From Oceanobacillus timonensis (lineage in GTDB: Bacteria > Bacillota > Bacilli > Bacillales > Amphibacillaceae): a DNA stretch of 64,000 nt. Each line of letters opens with the position of its first letter. Positions within the stretch are counted from its first letter, which is position 1. The position numbers were made by a program, and so were the translations under genes. Shown one piece after another: positions 1 to 8,072 of the stretch. The DNA is taken from positions 4,202,344 through 4,266,343 of the forward strand of contig NZ_LT800497.1 in assembly GCF_900166635.1 (NCBI RefSeq), read 5' to 3'. Under the pieces are notes generated by a model. It saw only the letters and a list, made by a program, of their open reading frames with translations. It had not been told where the DNA came from and searched no databases.

Positions 1-650
1 AATGTTGGCAAGTGAGCATTCTTTTCAAAAGGGATCTCCTTGCTGATGACATTAAATATCATGGCACCTGAACTAAAAGCAATAATGGAATCTACAAACA
101 GACCGGATGATGGCCCGAAAATTCCTGCAAACGCCCCAATCAAGGTTGCCCCCGCAAGCATGTAGCGTCCTGCCCTTTTATGCAGCCGCTCACTCTCTTT
201 TCCCAGATGATACGACAAACCGATAAAATGAAGACTAATGGCTAGACCGTAAAATAAGGATTCGACGCGCTGAACATCGGATGAAAAAACGATATAGGTA
301 ACAATGAAGGAATACACCATAAAAAAGCTGATCTGAACGAAATAAATGGTGTTTGCCTTCAGCCGTGCAGCTGTTTTTGTCTCAGCAAATGCATATACTG
401 CAAAGTAAATCAATAAACCGATGAGACCGAGAAAGTAAAGTTCCGTATCTAATGCGAACGATCCCCCGAGTTTATCCTGCTCCTCATGAAGCGTTGGTAA
501 AATATAGACAAACACATAAGCAATAGCTACACCGCCTGATAAGGAGAGCAGCTTTCTTTGTCCAATCGGCGAACGTTCAACAATCGGCAGGGCATAGAGT
601 TGAATAATAATAAATATAATACCAATTATAATGGATTCTATCGTAACCAT
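1..650 (-). CDS. Polytopic membrane protein, 3' end cut by window
   Basis: This gene runs leftward off the window, so only about the first 216 codons are present. The ATG at 650 follows an AGGAGGA ribosome binding site. The visible part is mostly hydrophobic, with about six probable membrane segments near residues 3-20, 33-52, 68-88, 103-125, 133-150 and 168-200. The motifs YILPTLHEE and SSGAMIFNVISKEIP recall the conserved helices of ZIP-like metal transporters, but I do not see enough to assign a substrate. It lies left of a decayed Tn7-like right end, so it may be cargo of an older insertion or ordinary chromosome. Calling it an integral membrane protein is secure; the ZIP resemblance is tentative. 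Confidence 0.7.
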   Translation of the reverse strand, partial: MVTIESIIIGIIFIIIQLYALPIVERSPIGQRKLLSLSGGVAIAYVFVYILPTLHEEQDKLGGSFALDTELYFLGLIGLLIYFAVYAFAETKTAARLKANTIYFVQISFFMVYSFIVTYIVFSSDVQRVESLFYGLAISLHFIGLSYHLGKESERLHKRAGRYMLAGATLIGAFAGIFGPSSGLFVDSIIAFSSGAMIFNVISKEIPFEKNAHLPT

Positions 651-864
651 AGCTGTTCCTCCTGATGTTAATATATGAGGTATACTTTCCACATAAACAG
701 AAAAACCAAACATATCATGGGAATTTTATGAAAGAATGCTCAGAAGATATTTTTCTCGCATACTTCGCGAATTATTCTATAGACGATTCATAAGAGACAT
801 TGATACATCATCAATTTGTTGGTTTGCCATTTCCCGGTATACATCATAGCTCCGAATATCAAAA

Positions 865-910
865 TAATCATTTTAATCCACTTATCAACTTTAGATATTC
901 TTTTCCCCAC
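865..910 (-). pseudogene. 5' remnant of an older tnsA copy
   Basis: A GTG at 910 opens a frame whose first dozen codons, including KVDKW, match the N-terminus of the tnsA fragment near glmS (start 5377). After about codon 13 the similarity fades. The DNA match continues upstream of the start into the transposon end at 951-997, so this is a degraded copy of the same tnsA-plus-right-end module. It cannot make a functional protein. Confidence 0.6.
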
Positions 911-950
911 AAAAACACCCCTTTAGACAATCCTATCCAAAGGGGGTAAA

Positions 951-997
951 ATTTCGCGACTTTGTTTTAAACATGGCAACTTTATTTTTAATCTACA
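951..997. repeat. Older Tn7-like right end (two TnsB-type sites)
   Basis: Two similar 20-22-bp words (about 951-971 and 972-992) share the core CGACTTTGTTTTAAA / CAACTTTATTTTTAA and end with ACA at 995-997. Read inward the terminus is TGTAGATTAAAAATAAAGT, matching the end of the newer element at 5463 in position and core. This looks like the right end of an earlier Tn7-like insertion, with its tnsA remnant just to the left. Five bases (998-1002) separate it from the left tip of the newer element. Confidence 0.65.
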
Positions 998-1002
998 ACC
1001 TA

Positions 1003-1150
1003 TGTGGCTTTAAAATAAAGTTCGATCAAAAATATTCCGCAGATCCTCATTTTAGGACAATTAGAAAGAATCCGCTTTGAAAAAAGATTGATCAAAATGG
1101 ATTCTTCCCTTGTGAATTAATATACATTTTTTATAAAAAAATTTGATCAT
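1003..1150. repeat. Left end with three TnsB-type sites
   Basis: Three related AT-rich sites lie in the same orientation at about 1006-1030, 1074-1098 and 1127-1149. Each is an A/T stretch followed by GATCA (GGCTTTAAAATAAAG..., GCTTTGAAAAAAGATTGATCA, TTATAAAAAAATTTGATCA). Spaced triple sites are the known architecture of Tn7 left ends. The site assignment is by eye. Confidence 0.6.
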
Positions 1151-1278
1151 TTTATAGCTGCAAACTTCAACAATCGCGCTCCGTTAACGGAAGATGATTG
1201 ATGTTTAATAAGAATATCCTTCAATTTCACCATTTTACGACCTATAAATGATTTCCGTCGACTCTATTCGCAGTGAGA

Positions 1279-2139
1279 TTACTTTAGATAATTTTCTGTA
1301 GGAACACTCTTCATTAATCGCTTTAATTTATTTTCTGTATCAGTTTCATCTACTGGTGTATAAATACTGCACCGTAAATCCATATCACCCTGAACTTGAA
1401 AAGAAGTTAAATTAAAGAGCATTTTGCCGACCCTAGCATGTCTGAATTCAACCGTCAATTCTGGGGCTTTACTTACTTGGCTTTCCTGCCATAAATCCTG
1501 AAATTCGGGATGAGAATCACTCATTTCTTTAATAAATTGATCATACCATTCATCTCCCAAATACTGACCATAGTATGTGCGGAAAATTGCAAGAAAACCT
1601 TTCGCAAAATCCTCCCAATTAACAGCTAATGCTTTTAATTCCTTTCTGGTAAATACTAGACGAATCAAGTTTCTTTGATCATTCGGTATTTGTTCAAAGT
1701 CCAAAAAAACATGAGCAGCTGCAGAGTTCCAGCCTACAATATGGCAATGTCGATCCGTAATGATAGTCGGACAATGTTTTAATTCAGTTAGAATTCGTTT
1801 TAAAGAAGGGGTAAGCTCAGGTTGGTTCTTTATTGGATTTACTATTCCCGATTTTGCCTCCAAAGCAAGATCATATAAATGGTCAGTTTCATCATTATTC
1901 AATTGCAATGCTGTAGAAATACAATCAAGAACAATTGAAGAAACTTTTATATCTCTTCCTTGCTCTAGCCATGTATACCAGGTGGTACTTATACCTGCTA
2001 ATTGTGCAACTTCTTCTCTTCGTAAGCCGGGTGTCCTTCTCCGGGTTCCAGTAGGGAAACCAATAGACTCCGGCTTAATTCGAGCACGCTTAGCCTTTAA
2101 GAATGCCGATAAAGCCTCTAGTCTGATTTTATCATTCAT
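1279..2139 (-). CDS. MmyB-type XRE-family transcriptional regulator
   Basis: This 286-residue protein has an N-terminal helix-turn-helix at about residues 25-75 with the MmyB-family signature TPGLRREEVAQLAGIS. A C-terminal PAS-like ligand-binding domain follows (about 110-275). Members of this family regulate neighbouring oxidoreductase or biosynthetic genes, and a structurally characterised homologue held a fatty acid in its ligand pocket. The gene is divergent from the ketoacyl synthase at 2262, with a 122-bp shared control region containing a perfect 9-bp dyad. The natural inference is that it controls that gene and itself. The ATG at 2139 has an upstream GAGGTG. It is cargo of the Tn7-like element. 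The family is clear; the ligand is inference. Confidence 0.88.
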   Translation of the reverse strand: MNDKIRLEALSAFLKAKRARIKPESIGFPTGTRRRTPGLRREEVAQLAGISTTWYTWLEQGRDIKVSSIVLDCISTALQLNNDETDHLYDLALEAKSGIVNPIKNQPELTPSLKRILTELKHCPTIITDRHCHIVGWNSAAAHVFLDFEQIPNDQRNLIRLVFTRKELKALAVNWEDFAKGFLAIFRTYYGQYLGDEWYDQFIKEMSDSHPEFQDLWQESQVSKAPELTVEFRHARVGKMLFNLTSFQVQGDMDLRCSIYTPVDETDTENKLKRLMKSVPTENYLK

Positions 2140-2174
2140 TTTTAAAACACCTCATTGTATCAATGTTACCTAGT

Positions 2175-2202
2175 AGTAATTATACCAGGATAAATAATTA
2201 CT
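2175..2202. promoter_or_regulatory. Candidate operator between divergent regulator and ketosynthase
   Basis: AGTAATTAT (2175-2183) and its exact inverse ATAATTACT (2194-2202) are ten bases apart in the divergent intergenic region. A -10-like TATAAT at 2229-2234 points to the ketosynthase, but no good -35 is seen at standard spacing, which would fit an activated or regulator-shaped promoter. Binding by the MmyB-type regulator is inferred from position. Confidence 0.45.
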
Positions 2203-2261
2203 TGTAATAGGATAAAAAGGATGTAGAGTATAATTATACTATTGATTTGGAGGGGTGAAAA

Positions 2262-3497
2262 GTGGAAAGAGTTGTGATATCAGGTATGGGTGTAGTTTCC
2301 CCTACAGGAAGCAACATCAATACATTTTGGAACAATTTGATTAACGGTGAATCAGGAATATCTACCATTGATACATTTGATGTTACGAATCATAAGACAA
2401 AAATTGCAGGTATTACCCGAGATTTTGATGCAGATAAAGTTTTAGGAAAGAAAGAAGCAAAACGTTTAGATCGTTTTTCTCAATTTGCTTTGGCTGCGGC
2501 TGAACAGGCTTGGGAGGATTCTAAATTAGACCTCGATCGTATAGATGTTGAAAGGCTAGGAGTATACGTAGGTTCGGGTATAGGAGGAATTGAAACCTTA
2601 ATTGGAAACGTTGATGCGCTTAGACAGAAGGGGCCAAGAAGAGTTAGCCCAACTCTAGTACCTGCCATGATTTCTAATGCTGCCGCTGCCCAAATTAGTA
2701 TCAAGTGGAATGCGATGGGGCCTTCTATGTCGCCAGTTTCTGCTTGTGCAATCGGAAATACAGCTATTGGAGAAGCCTTTCGACTAATTCGTTCTGGAGA
2801 AGTTGACGTTGTGTTTGCGGGTGGAACCGAAGCAGCTATAACAGAATTATCAATAGCAAGCTTTAGTAATGCTACAGCATTATCAACAAGAAACAATGAT
2901 CCCACTAAAGCTAGTCGTCCATTTGATGAAAATCGAGACGGATTTGTCATGTCAGAAGGTGCTGGAATTCTAATCTTAGAATCTTTATCTCATGCTTTAC
3001 GTAGAGAAGCAAAGATTTATGCAGAAGTCATTGGATATGGTGCAAGTTCAGACGCACACCATATCGTAGCTACCCACCCGGAAGGTAAAGGCGCCTATCT
3101 TGCAATGAGATCGGCATTAAAAAATGCTAATATATCACCTGAGGAAATTGATATTATTAGTGCTCATGCAACAAGTACAAAAGTGGGGGACATCTCTGAA
3201 ACTAGGGCTATTAAGCAACTGTTTGGAAAACAAGCTTATCAGATTCCAGTAACAGCTAATAAATCTATGCTTGGTCATATGTTAGGGGCAGCTGGTAGTG
3301 TTGAAGCAATTGCTTTAGCAATGAGCTTAAAGGAAGGAATAGTTCCTCCAACTATTAATTTAGAAAATCCTGATCCATTATGTGATTTAGATTATGTGCC
3401 ATCTATTGCTCGCCAAATGAAAATAAATACGGCTCTATCTAACTCATTTGGTTTCGGAGGCCATAATGCAACTATTGCCTTAAATAAATACGAGTAA
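2262..3497 (+). CDS. Beta-ketoacyl-ACP synthase II-type enzyme
   Basis: This 411-residue protein is a full-length thiolase-fold condensing enzyme of the FabF/KAS II family. It condenses an acyl thioester with malonyl-ACP in the cytosol. The catalytic triad is intact: Cys162 in VSACAIGN, His302 in SAHATSTKVGD and His339 in SMLGHMLGAAGS, with Lys334 nearby. The usual FabF nucleophile context is TACATG, so SACAIGN is a little unusual. The start is GTG at 2262 behind GGAGGGG. No fabH, acyl carrier protein or malonyl transferase lies beside it, so it is probably an accessory paralogue rather than housekeeping fabF. It is cargo of the Tn7-like element and ends in a strong hairpin. Confidence 0.88.
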   Translation: MERVVISGMGVVSPTGSNINTFWNNLINGESGISTIDTFDVTNHKTKIAGITRDFDADKVLGKKEAKRLDRFSQFALAAAEQAWEDSKLDLDRIDVERLGVYVGSGIGGIETLIGNVDALRQKGPRRVSPTLVPAMISNAAAAQISIKWNAMGPSMSPVSACAIGNTAIGEAFRLIRSGEVDVVFAGGTEAAITELSIASFSNATALSTRNNDPTKASRPFDENRDGFVMSEGAGILILESLSHALRREAKIYAEVIGYGASSDAHHIVATHPEGKGAYLAMRSALKNANISPEEIDIISAHATSTKVGDISETRAIKQLFGKQAYQIPVTANKSMLGHMLGAAGSVEAIALAMSLKEGIVPPTINLENPDPLCDLDYVPSIARQMKINTALSNSFGFGGHNATIALNKYE

Positions 3498-3509
3498 ATA
3501 AACATCATC

Positions 3510-3546
3510 AAACTCTAACCGTTTTTTCCAGAAACGGTTAGAGTTT
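3510..3546. terminator. Terminator after the ketosynthase
   Basis: AAACTCTAACCGTTT and its perfect inverse AAACGGTTAGAGTTT flank a seven-base loop, 12 bp after the ketosynthase stop. The A/T-rich sides could serve either strand. Confidence 0.85.
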
Positions 3547-3627
3547 ATTCAAGTAAATGACCCTTATGCGCGATTTCATTAGTGAATCGCATGCAATAAT
3601 TGAAAATGGACCCACGATATTCTTCTA

Positions 3628-3840
3628 TTAGCCTGCTCTACTTTCTTTACTTGCCGAAATGATGAAGACCATTGGCTCCCGATTTTCACCTTTCATTTGA
3701 GAATTATTTTTAACAATTCGTCTGAAGGGAGGCAATTCCTTGACTGCTCTTATAATAAAACCAGTATCAATTAAATCATTAATATATGTTGAAATAATCC
3801 ATATATTCGTAGCAATTGACATGGATAGAGTTTCTATCAC
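3628..3840 (-). pseudogene. Fragment resembling a methyltransferase C-terminus
   Basis: A 70-codon open frame with a GTG start has a C-terminal pattern, STYINDLIDTGFIIRAVKE followed by REPMVFIISA, that resembles the last strands of class I SAM-dependent methyltransferases. The nucleotide-binding N-terminal half is missing and no upstream frame supplies it. It most likely is a decayed remnant inside the Tn7-like cargo region. The resemblance is by eye from a short sequence, so the family call is tentative. Confidence 0.4.
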
Positions 3841-4012
3841 TTCTTTTATATACTCCAGCTTTCGAAATTCATGATTTCATCCTTTTTACATTAATAATAC
3901 TTATACTAATATAAATATTATTAATTTTACATTAGCAGTTTTTAAAATTAAAATAGAATATGTAATCAAATTTTGAGGCATATTTAGTGAATCAAAGTAG
4001 GGGGTTTTTATT

Positions 4013-4771
4013 TTGGGAAGGTTAGATAACAAAGTAGCGATTATTACTGGAGCTGCTGGTGGACAGGGTGCAGCAGCAACGAGGTTATTTGCTAAAGAAG
4101 GGGCATATGTTGTTGCAACAGATATGCAGGAAGAATTGCTATCAAAAACAGTTGAAGAAATTAATAAAGAATATGGTGATAAAGTAGTCGGTTTGAAACA
4201 TGACGTGTCCAATGAAGATGATTGGGTTTCTATTGTAGATGAAACAATAAAGCGCTTTGAGAAAATAGATGTCTTGATAAATAATGCAGGCATTGCAGGG
4301 TTGCAAAGTTTAAAGCCAGAAGATTTTGAAATGGACGAAGTAGATAAAGTTTTAAATATTAACCTAAAAGGAAACTTCTTAGGTATTAAAGCAGTCACTC
4401 CAAATATGAGAAAAAATAAGTCTGGCTCTATTGTGAATATTTCATCTATTGCAGCATTCGTTGGAGATCAAGGCGGATTGTCCTACCACGCTTCTAAAGG
4501 TGCAACACATTCATTAACAAAAGCAGTCTCTTTGGAGTTGGCAAAAGACGGAATCCGGGTAAACTCTGTACATCCCGGTATTGTTATGACACCAATGGTT
4601 GAAGCAGCGATAGACGAAGAAACAAAAAGATTAAAAGAATCTACTATACCATTAGGGTTTATCGGCGATCCGGATGATATTGCATATCCTGTTCTATTTG
4701 TAGCTTCAGATGAAGCTCGATTTATGACGGGCACAGAAGTTATTGTTGACGGAGGTACTATTGCGCGATAA
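4013..4771 (+). CDS. SDR-family NAD(P)-dependent oxidoreductase
   Basis: This is a 252-residue classical short-chain dehydrogenase/reductase. The cofactor motif TGAAGGQG is at residues 12-19, NNAG at 90-93, and the catalytic set is Ser144/145, Tyr158 and Lys162 (YHASK). Overall it resembles the 3-oxoacyl reductase, cyclopentanol and hydroxysteroid dehydrogenase branch; the exact substrate cannot be read from sequence. The start is TTG at 4013, preceded by GTAGGGGG. It is the last intact cargo gene of the Tn7-like element, following a ketoacyl synthase and a fatty-acid-sensor-type regulator. Keto reduction of a condensed acyl product is therefore a reasonable guess. Confidence 0.85.
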   Translation: MGRLDNKVAIITGAAGGQGAAATRLFAKEGAYVVATDMQEELLSKTVEEINKEYGDKVVGLKHDVSNEDDWVSIVDETIKRFEKIDVLINNAGIAGLQSLKPEDFEMDEVDKVLNINLKGNFLGIKAVTPNMRKNKSGSIVNISSIAAFVGDQGGLSYHASKGATHSLTKAVSLELAKDGIRVNSVHPGIVMTPMVEAAIDEETKRLKESTIPLGFIGDPDDIAYPVLFVASDEARFMTGTEVIVDGGTIAR

Positions 4772-4960
4772 ATATATATGGCGAATTGACTGTTGAGTGA
4801 TTTCAGAAAGGCATTCTGCGCTCCATCCGCACCAAGTAGGCCAATGGTGTTCCTTTAAAAATAGTATTCGTAAGCAGTCAGAATTAAAAAGCGACTGGCT
4901 TGCCATTCTAATTACCGATTGCGCTTTGAGTGATTAGGAAATCATTCGTATCTATGGCAT

Positions 4961-5002
4961 GCGCTGAGCGATAATCCGAAGGTTTGGATTATCGTTCAGC
5001 GC
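4961..5002. repeat. 17-bp inverted repeat
   Basis: GCGCTGAGCGATAATCC (4961-4977) and GGATTATCGTTCAGCGC (4986-5002) pair with one G-T mismatch around an eight-base loop. It lies between the SDR and the tnsA fragment. It may be a terminator-like hairpin or a trace of another insertion; no long T run follows. Confidence 0.6.
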
Positions 5003-5038
5003 TTTCCTTTCGGTAAAAATCACTGATTTCCTGTATAT

Positions 5039-5377
5039 TCACTTTGGCGTCATTACAATTGACTCACCAGTTTTAGGATCCGTAGGATGTTTAACACCTA
5101 ACTCATCTGCGATAAGAATTGTTTCCTCATGGGGTAATAATGGAAATTGCTCGTGAACGTCTAATGTTACATCAGAAAATTCAGCCACATAAAAGCAGTT
5201 TCGTTCCAAGTCCGACAAGAATTCATGTTGTCTTCCAGTTTTTATACCTTTTAGTCTTGTAGATCTGCCTAATGAGGAAACATCTTGAATCTTTAACCAT
5301 GGCTGATAGTTTACATCGTTTCCAGCTCCTCGGCCTTCTTTAACCCACTTATCAACTTTAGAAGTTCTTTTTAACAC
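5039..5377 (-). pseudogene. tnsA: Truncated tnsA (Tn7-type transposase endonuclease subunit)
   Basis: The 112-codon frame matches the N-terminal catalytic domain of TnsA, the restriction-enzyme-like subunit that cuts the 5' strands during Tn7 excision. Diagnostic pieces are RSTRLKGIKTGRQHEFLSDLE, a VHEQFPLLP segment and the GVKHPTDPKTG turn. The first acidic catalytic residue (the Glu of SDLE) is present. The frame stops right after SIVMTPK, just where the family continues into the segment carrying the remaining Asp and Lys of the active site. It is about 40% of normal length and should be inactive. The start is GTG at 5377. It reads away from glmS, beginning about 90 bp inside the element end, as tnsA does in Tn7. 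Confidence 0.8.
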
Positions 5378-5417
5378 AAAAACGCCCCTTTAGATAATCA
5401 TGTCCAAAGGGGCAAAA

Positions 5418-5463
5418 CGGTGCAACTTTTTTATAAACGGTACGACTTTATTTCAAAGCCACA
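5418..5463. repeat. Right end of Tn7-like element (two TnsB-type sites)
   Basis: Two adjacent 20-bp words, CGGTGCAACTTTTTTATAAA (5418-5437) and CGGTACGACTTTATTTCAAA (5438-5457), are followed by GCCACA ending at 5463. Closely packed sites ending in ACA match the Tn7 right-end plan. The tip lies 27 bp from the glmS stop codon. Confidence 0.65.
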
Positions 5464-5490
5464 AAACATCATTGAATCCTTTTCTTTTTA

Positions 5491-7293
5491 TTACTCAACC
5501 GTAACACTCTTCGCCAAATTCCGCGGTTTATCCACATCACAATCACGGTGCAGCGCTGCATAATAAGCCAGAAGCTGCATTGGAATAACACTTACCAACG
5601 GCGTTAACAACTCATGAACTGGCGGCAATACAAACGCATCCTCATCCTGCTCTAAACCTTTGGAGCTGACGATAAGTGCATTCGCCCCGCGTGCAACAAC
5701 TTCTTGTACGTTGCCGCGAATAGAGTAGTTTACGTTCTCTTGTGTCGTTAAAGCAATAACCGGTGTACCTTCTTCAATTAAGGCAATGGTTCCATGCTTT
5801 AGCTCTCCTCCAGCAAAACCTTCTGCTTGGATATAAGAGATTTCCTTCAGCTTCAATGCTGCTTCCTGTGCCACATGATAATCGGTACTGCGGCCAATAT
5901 AGAAAGCATTACGTGTGGTAGCAAAATAGTCTCTTGCTAACTGCTCCAACTCTTCTTTTTGGTTTGTAATTACTTCCATTGCATTCGCTGCAATCGCAAG
6001 CTCCTGTAATGGATCAAACTCTAATTTGATACCTTTTGCTTTCGCTGAATCCACTGCAAGCACTGCTAAAACAGCAATTTGTGCTGTATAAGCTTTTGTG
6101 GAAGCTACAGCAATTTCTGGTCCAGCGTGTAAAGGTAATGTATAATTTGCTTCACGAGAAAGGGTTGATCCAGGTACATTTGTTAATGTTAGTGCTGGAT
6201 GTCCTAATTCTTTAATTTTAACTAATACGGCACGGCTGTCTGCTGTTTCCCCACTTTGGGAAATAAAGATAAATAAAGGTTTTTCAGACAGCAGCGGCAT
6301 GTTATAGGAAAATTCACTTGCTACATGCACTTCTACAGGAATGTTCGAAAGCTTTTCTAAAAATTCTTTTCCAACTAAACCGGCATGGTAGCTGGTTCCT
6401 GCTGCAATGATATAAATGCGATCCGTTTTTTGCATAGCTTTTCGAATATCTTTGTCTAACTTTAATTCGCCTTTTTCATTTTGGTATTCACGAATAATAT
6501 TGCGCATCACGATTGGCTGCTCATCAATTTCCTTCAGCATAAAGTGCGGATATGTTCCTTTTTCTGTATCGTTCGCATCAATTTCCGTTATGAATGGCTT
6601 CCGTTCAAGAACTTCTCCATCTAATGTCTGTACTTCCACAAAGCTGCGGTTCACAAGTACAATTTCTTTATCATAGATTTCCAAGTATTCGTTTGTTTCT
6701 TTCAACGTAGCCATCGCATCGCTGGCAATTAGATTAAATCCTTCTCCTAACCCAACCAGCAGTGGACTTTTATTTTTGGATACATATAAAGTGTCCTGAT
6801 CTTCTGCGTCAATCAAACCGATAGCATAAGAACCTTTCAACAGGCTCATTGCTTCTCCAAATGCTTTTTTGGTGTTTTTATGTTTTTCATAAAGTTTTTC
6901 AATCAGCTGCACAATAACTTCTGTGTCTGTTTCACTCACAAAGTCAACATCTTGCAAGTACTCTTTCTTTAGAGCGATATAGTTTTCAATAACCCCATTA
7001 TGCACAATAGTAAAACGTCCTGTTACACTCTGATGTGGATGTGCGTTTTGCACACTTGGCACCCCATGAGTAGCCCAGCGAGTATGACCAATACCAATAG
7101 CAGCATCATTTTTGTTATCTACTTCTTTACGTAACGCTGCAATCCGTCCTTTTACTTTGGTTACGTGTACCCCATTATCGCCTAAAGTAGCAATACCTGC
7201 AGAGTCATATCCGCGATATTCTAATTTTTCCAAGCCTGTTAATAAAATTTCTTTCGTATCATTTTGTCCAATATAACCGACGATTCCGCACAT
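5491..7293 (-). CDS. glmS: Glutamine-fructose-6-phosphate aminotransferase
   Basis: GlmS makes glucosamine-6-phosphate from fructose-6-phosphate and glutamine, the first step to UDP-GlcNAc for the wall. The 600-residue protein begins MCGIVGYIG with the catalytic Cys2 of the glutaminase domain. Two SIS sugar-isomerase domains follow, for example GTSYHAG and SQSGETADS, and it ends in the conserved [12 protein letters not shown]. That last stretch is the TnsD recognition region in Tn7 hosts, and a Tn7-like end sits 27 bp downstream. The frame is open further upstream, but ATG at 7293 with AGGAGGA is the true start because Cys must be residue 2. Expression is governed by the glmS ribozyme at 7554-7711. 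glmM lies about 5 kb away on the same strand. Confidence 0.98.
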   Translation of the reverse strand: MCGIVGYIGQNDTKEILLTGLEKLEYRGYDSAGIATLGDNGVHVTKVKGRIAALRKEVDNKNDAAIGIGHTRWATHGVPSVQNAHPHQSVTGRFTIVHNGVIENYIALKKEYLQDVDFVSETDTEVIVQLIEKLYEKHKNTKKAFGEAMSLLKGSYAIGLIDAEDQDTLYVSKNKSPLLVGLGEGFNLIASDAMATLKETNEYLEIYDKEIVLVNRSFVEVQTLDGEVLERKPFITEIDANDTEKGTYPHFMLKEIDEQPIVMRNIIREYQNEKGELKLDKDIRKAMQKTDRIYIIAAGTSYHAGLVGKEFLEKLSNIPVEVHVASEFSYNMPLLSEKPLFIFISQSGETADSRAVLVKIKELGHPALTLTNVPGSTLSREANYTLPLHAGPEIAVASTKAYTAQIAVLAVLAVDSAKAKGIKLEFDPLQELAIAANAMEVITNQKEELEQLARDYFATTRNAFYIGRSTDYHVAQEAALKLKEISYIQAEGFAGGELKHGTIALIEEGTPVIALTTQENVNYSIRGNVQEVVARGANALIVSSKGLEQDEDAFVLPPVHELLTPLVSVIPMQLLAYYAALHRDCDVDKPRNLAKSVTVE

Positions 7294-7397
7294 GTCGATG
7301 TCCTCCTTGTTTGAAGGGGCAGAGACAAAAGACCGATTCGAAGCGAAGGGGCCTTTGTACTGCCCCTTTCTCGTGTTTGTATTTACAATAAATATAT

Positions 7398-7541
7398 GTT
7401 CAAAAAGTTGCCAAATTAGAAGCAAGAAGATCAAGGCGACGTGTTTTTTTCGAACGAAGCGTATGTTTCTATATACGTGAGTATCGGAAAAAACACGTCA
7501 ACGCAGAGATTCGCCGCTTATTATTTGGTGACTTTTTGAAC
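7398..7541. repeat. Long imperfect inverted repeat in the glmS leader
   Basis: The 144-bp segment has matching outer arms (GTTCAAAAAGTTGCCAAAT at left, ATTTGGTGACTTTTTGAAC at right). Inner arms GGCGACGTGTTTTTTTCGA and TCGGAAAAAACACGTC surround a 26-base centre. It lies in the transcribed leader between the ribozyme and the glmS start, so the mRNA would carry a very long hairpin. The shape resembles the small dispersed palindromic elements known from Bacillus genomes. No other copy was noticed in this window. Confidence 0.65.
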
Positions 7542-7553
7542 TTCCTTTTAAAG

Positions 7554-7711
7554 ACATCGTTCTTTACCTCTTTGTACAATAAGTCACCCTATTGTTTTAA
7601 AGGTAAAGCGGCAACTGCGATGTACAGCTGGGAGGCACCCGCCGAATAATTCGATAACCTCCGACCTCGTCAACTATTCTTCCCATCCGTCCGCAGAATA
7701 GTCCTGGCGCT
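7554..7711 (-). ncRNA. glmS ribozyme: glmS ribozyme/riboswitch
   Basis: On the minus strand the conserved core is present in order: the cleavage site before GCGCCAGG (7703-7710), GACGAGGTCGGAGGTTATCGA, GGCGGGTGCCTCCCAGCT, then the P3 stem ACATCG...CGATGT enclosing a long P4 hairpin (CTTTACCT/AGGTAAAG). This self-cleaving RNA binds glucosamine-6-phosphate and lowers glmS mRNA when the product is plentiful. The distance from its 3' end to the glmS ATG is about 260 bases, enlarged by the inverted repeat at 7398-7541. Confidence 0.95.
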
Positions 7712-7808
7712 TTTGATTATAGTTCCTTTTTTGTCCCTTCTGCTCCTCTCTCTTTTTATTTGTTCTTGTCAAACGGACGTTTTCATTTGGAAAACAAGAA
7801 CTTTCTAT

Positions 7809-7838
7809 ATTTTATCGGAAAGTTCTATGCAAGGTCAA
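7809..7838 (-). promoter_or_regulatory. Candidate sigma-A promoter for glmS
   Basis: On the minus strand TTGACC (7833-7838) and TAAAAT (7809-7814) are 18 bases apart, about 100 bases upstream of the ribozyme cleavage site. A second -10-like TATAAT lies immediately before the ribozyme but lacks a -35. Confidence 0.5.
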
Positions 7839-8072
7839 CCTTTTTCTTGCACTCCGATAAGACAGCTTATGAAATCACCGTAAAAATGTTGCAAAATATA
7901 CACAAATGACGGCATGGAAGCAACAGATAGATACCCGAAAAATGGGAGGCGAATATAGCTGAATGGCAATGAAAGACAAGACAGGGAATAGATTACGTCC
8001 TAAACTAAAAATCACCAGCAAATCTCCAGAACGAGCATTTCACGCCCCCTCTAAAGATCTGCCGGTGCTTTC

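Larger units (their letters stand above)
1003..5463. mobile_element. Tn7-like element remnant at the glmS attachment site
   Basis: The 4461-bp segment begins TGTGGCTTTAAAATAAAG at 1003 and ends with the near-perfect inverse of TGTGGCTTTGAAATAAAG at 5463 (17 of 18 identical). The left end has three spaced TnsB-type sites and the right end two close ones. A truncated tnsA begins just inside the right end and reads away from it, as in Tn7. The right tip is 27 bp past the glmS stop codon, the expected place for attTn7 insertion. No tnsB, tnsC or tnsD is present, so it cannot move on its own. Cargo is an MmyB-type regulator, a ketoacyl synthase, a methyltransferase scrap and an SDR. Flanking pentamers (ACCTA at 998-1002, AAACA at 5464-5468) do not match, so target duplication is not confirmed. 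Confidence 0.75.

Noticed and set aside
2202..2234. Standard sigma-A promoter for the ketosynthase with TTGTAA as -35
   Set aside because: The gap to TATAAT is 21 bases, too long for a normal promoter; only the -10 is kept.
3901..4398. 165-codon leftward frame over the SDR
   Set aside because: Antisense shadow of a gene with intact SDR motifs.
998..5468. Five-base target duplication for the Tn7-like element
   Set aside because: ACCTA on the left and AAACA on the right share only two bases, so no duplication can be claimed.
7700..7720. TATAAT just before the ribozyme as the main glmS promoter
   Set aside because: No -35 at proper distance, and transcription would begin at the cleavage site itself.
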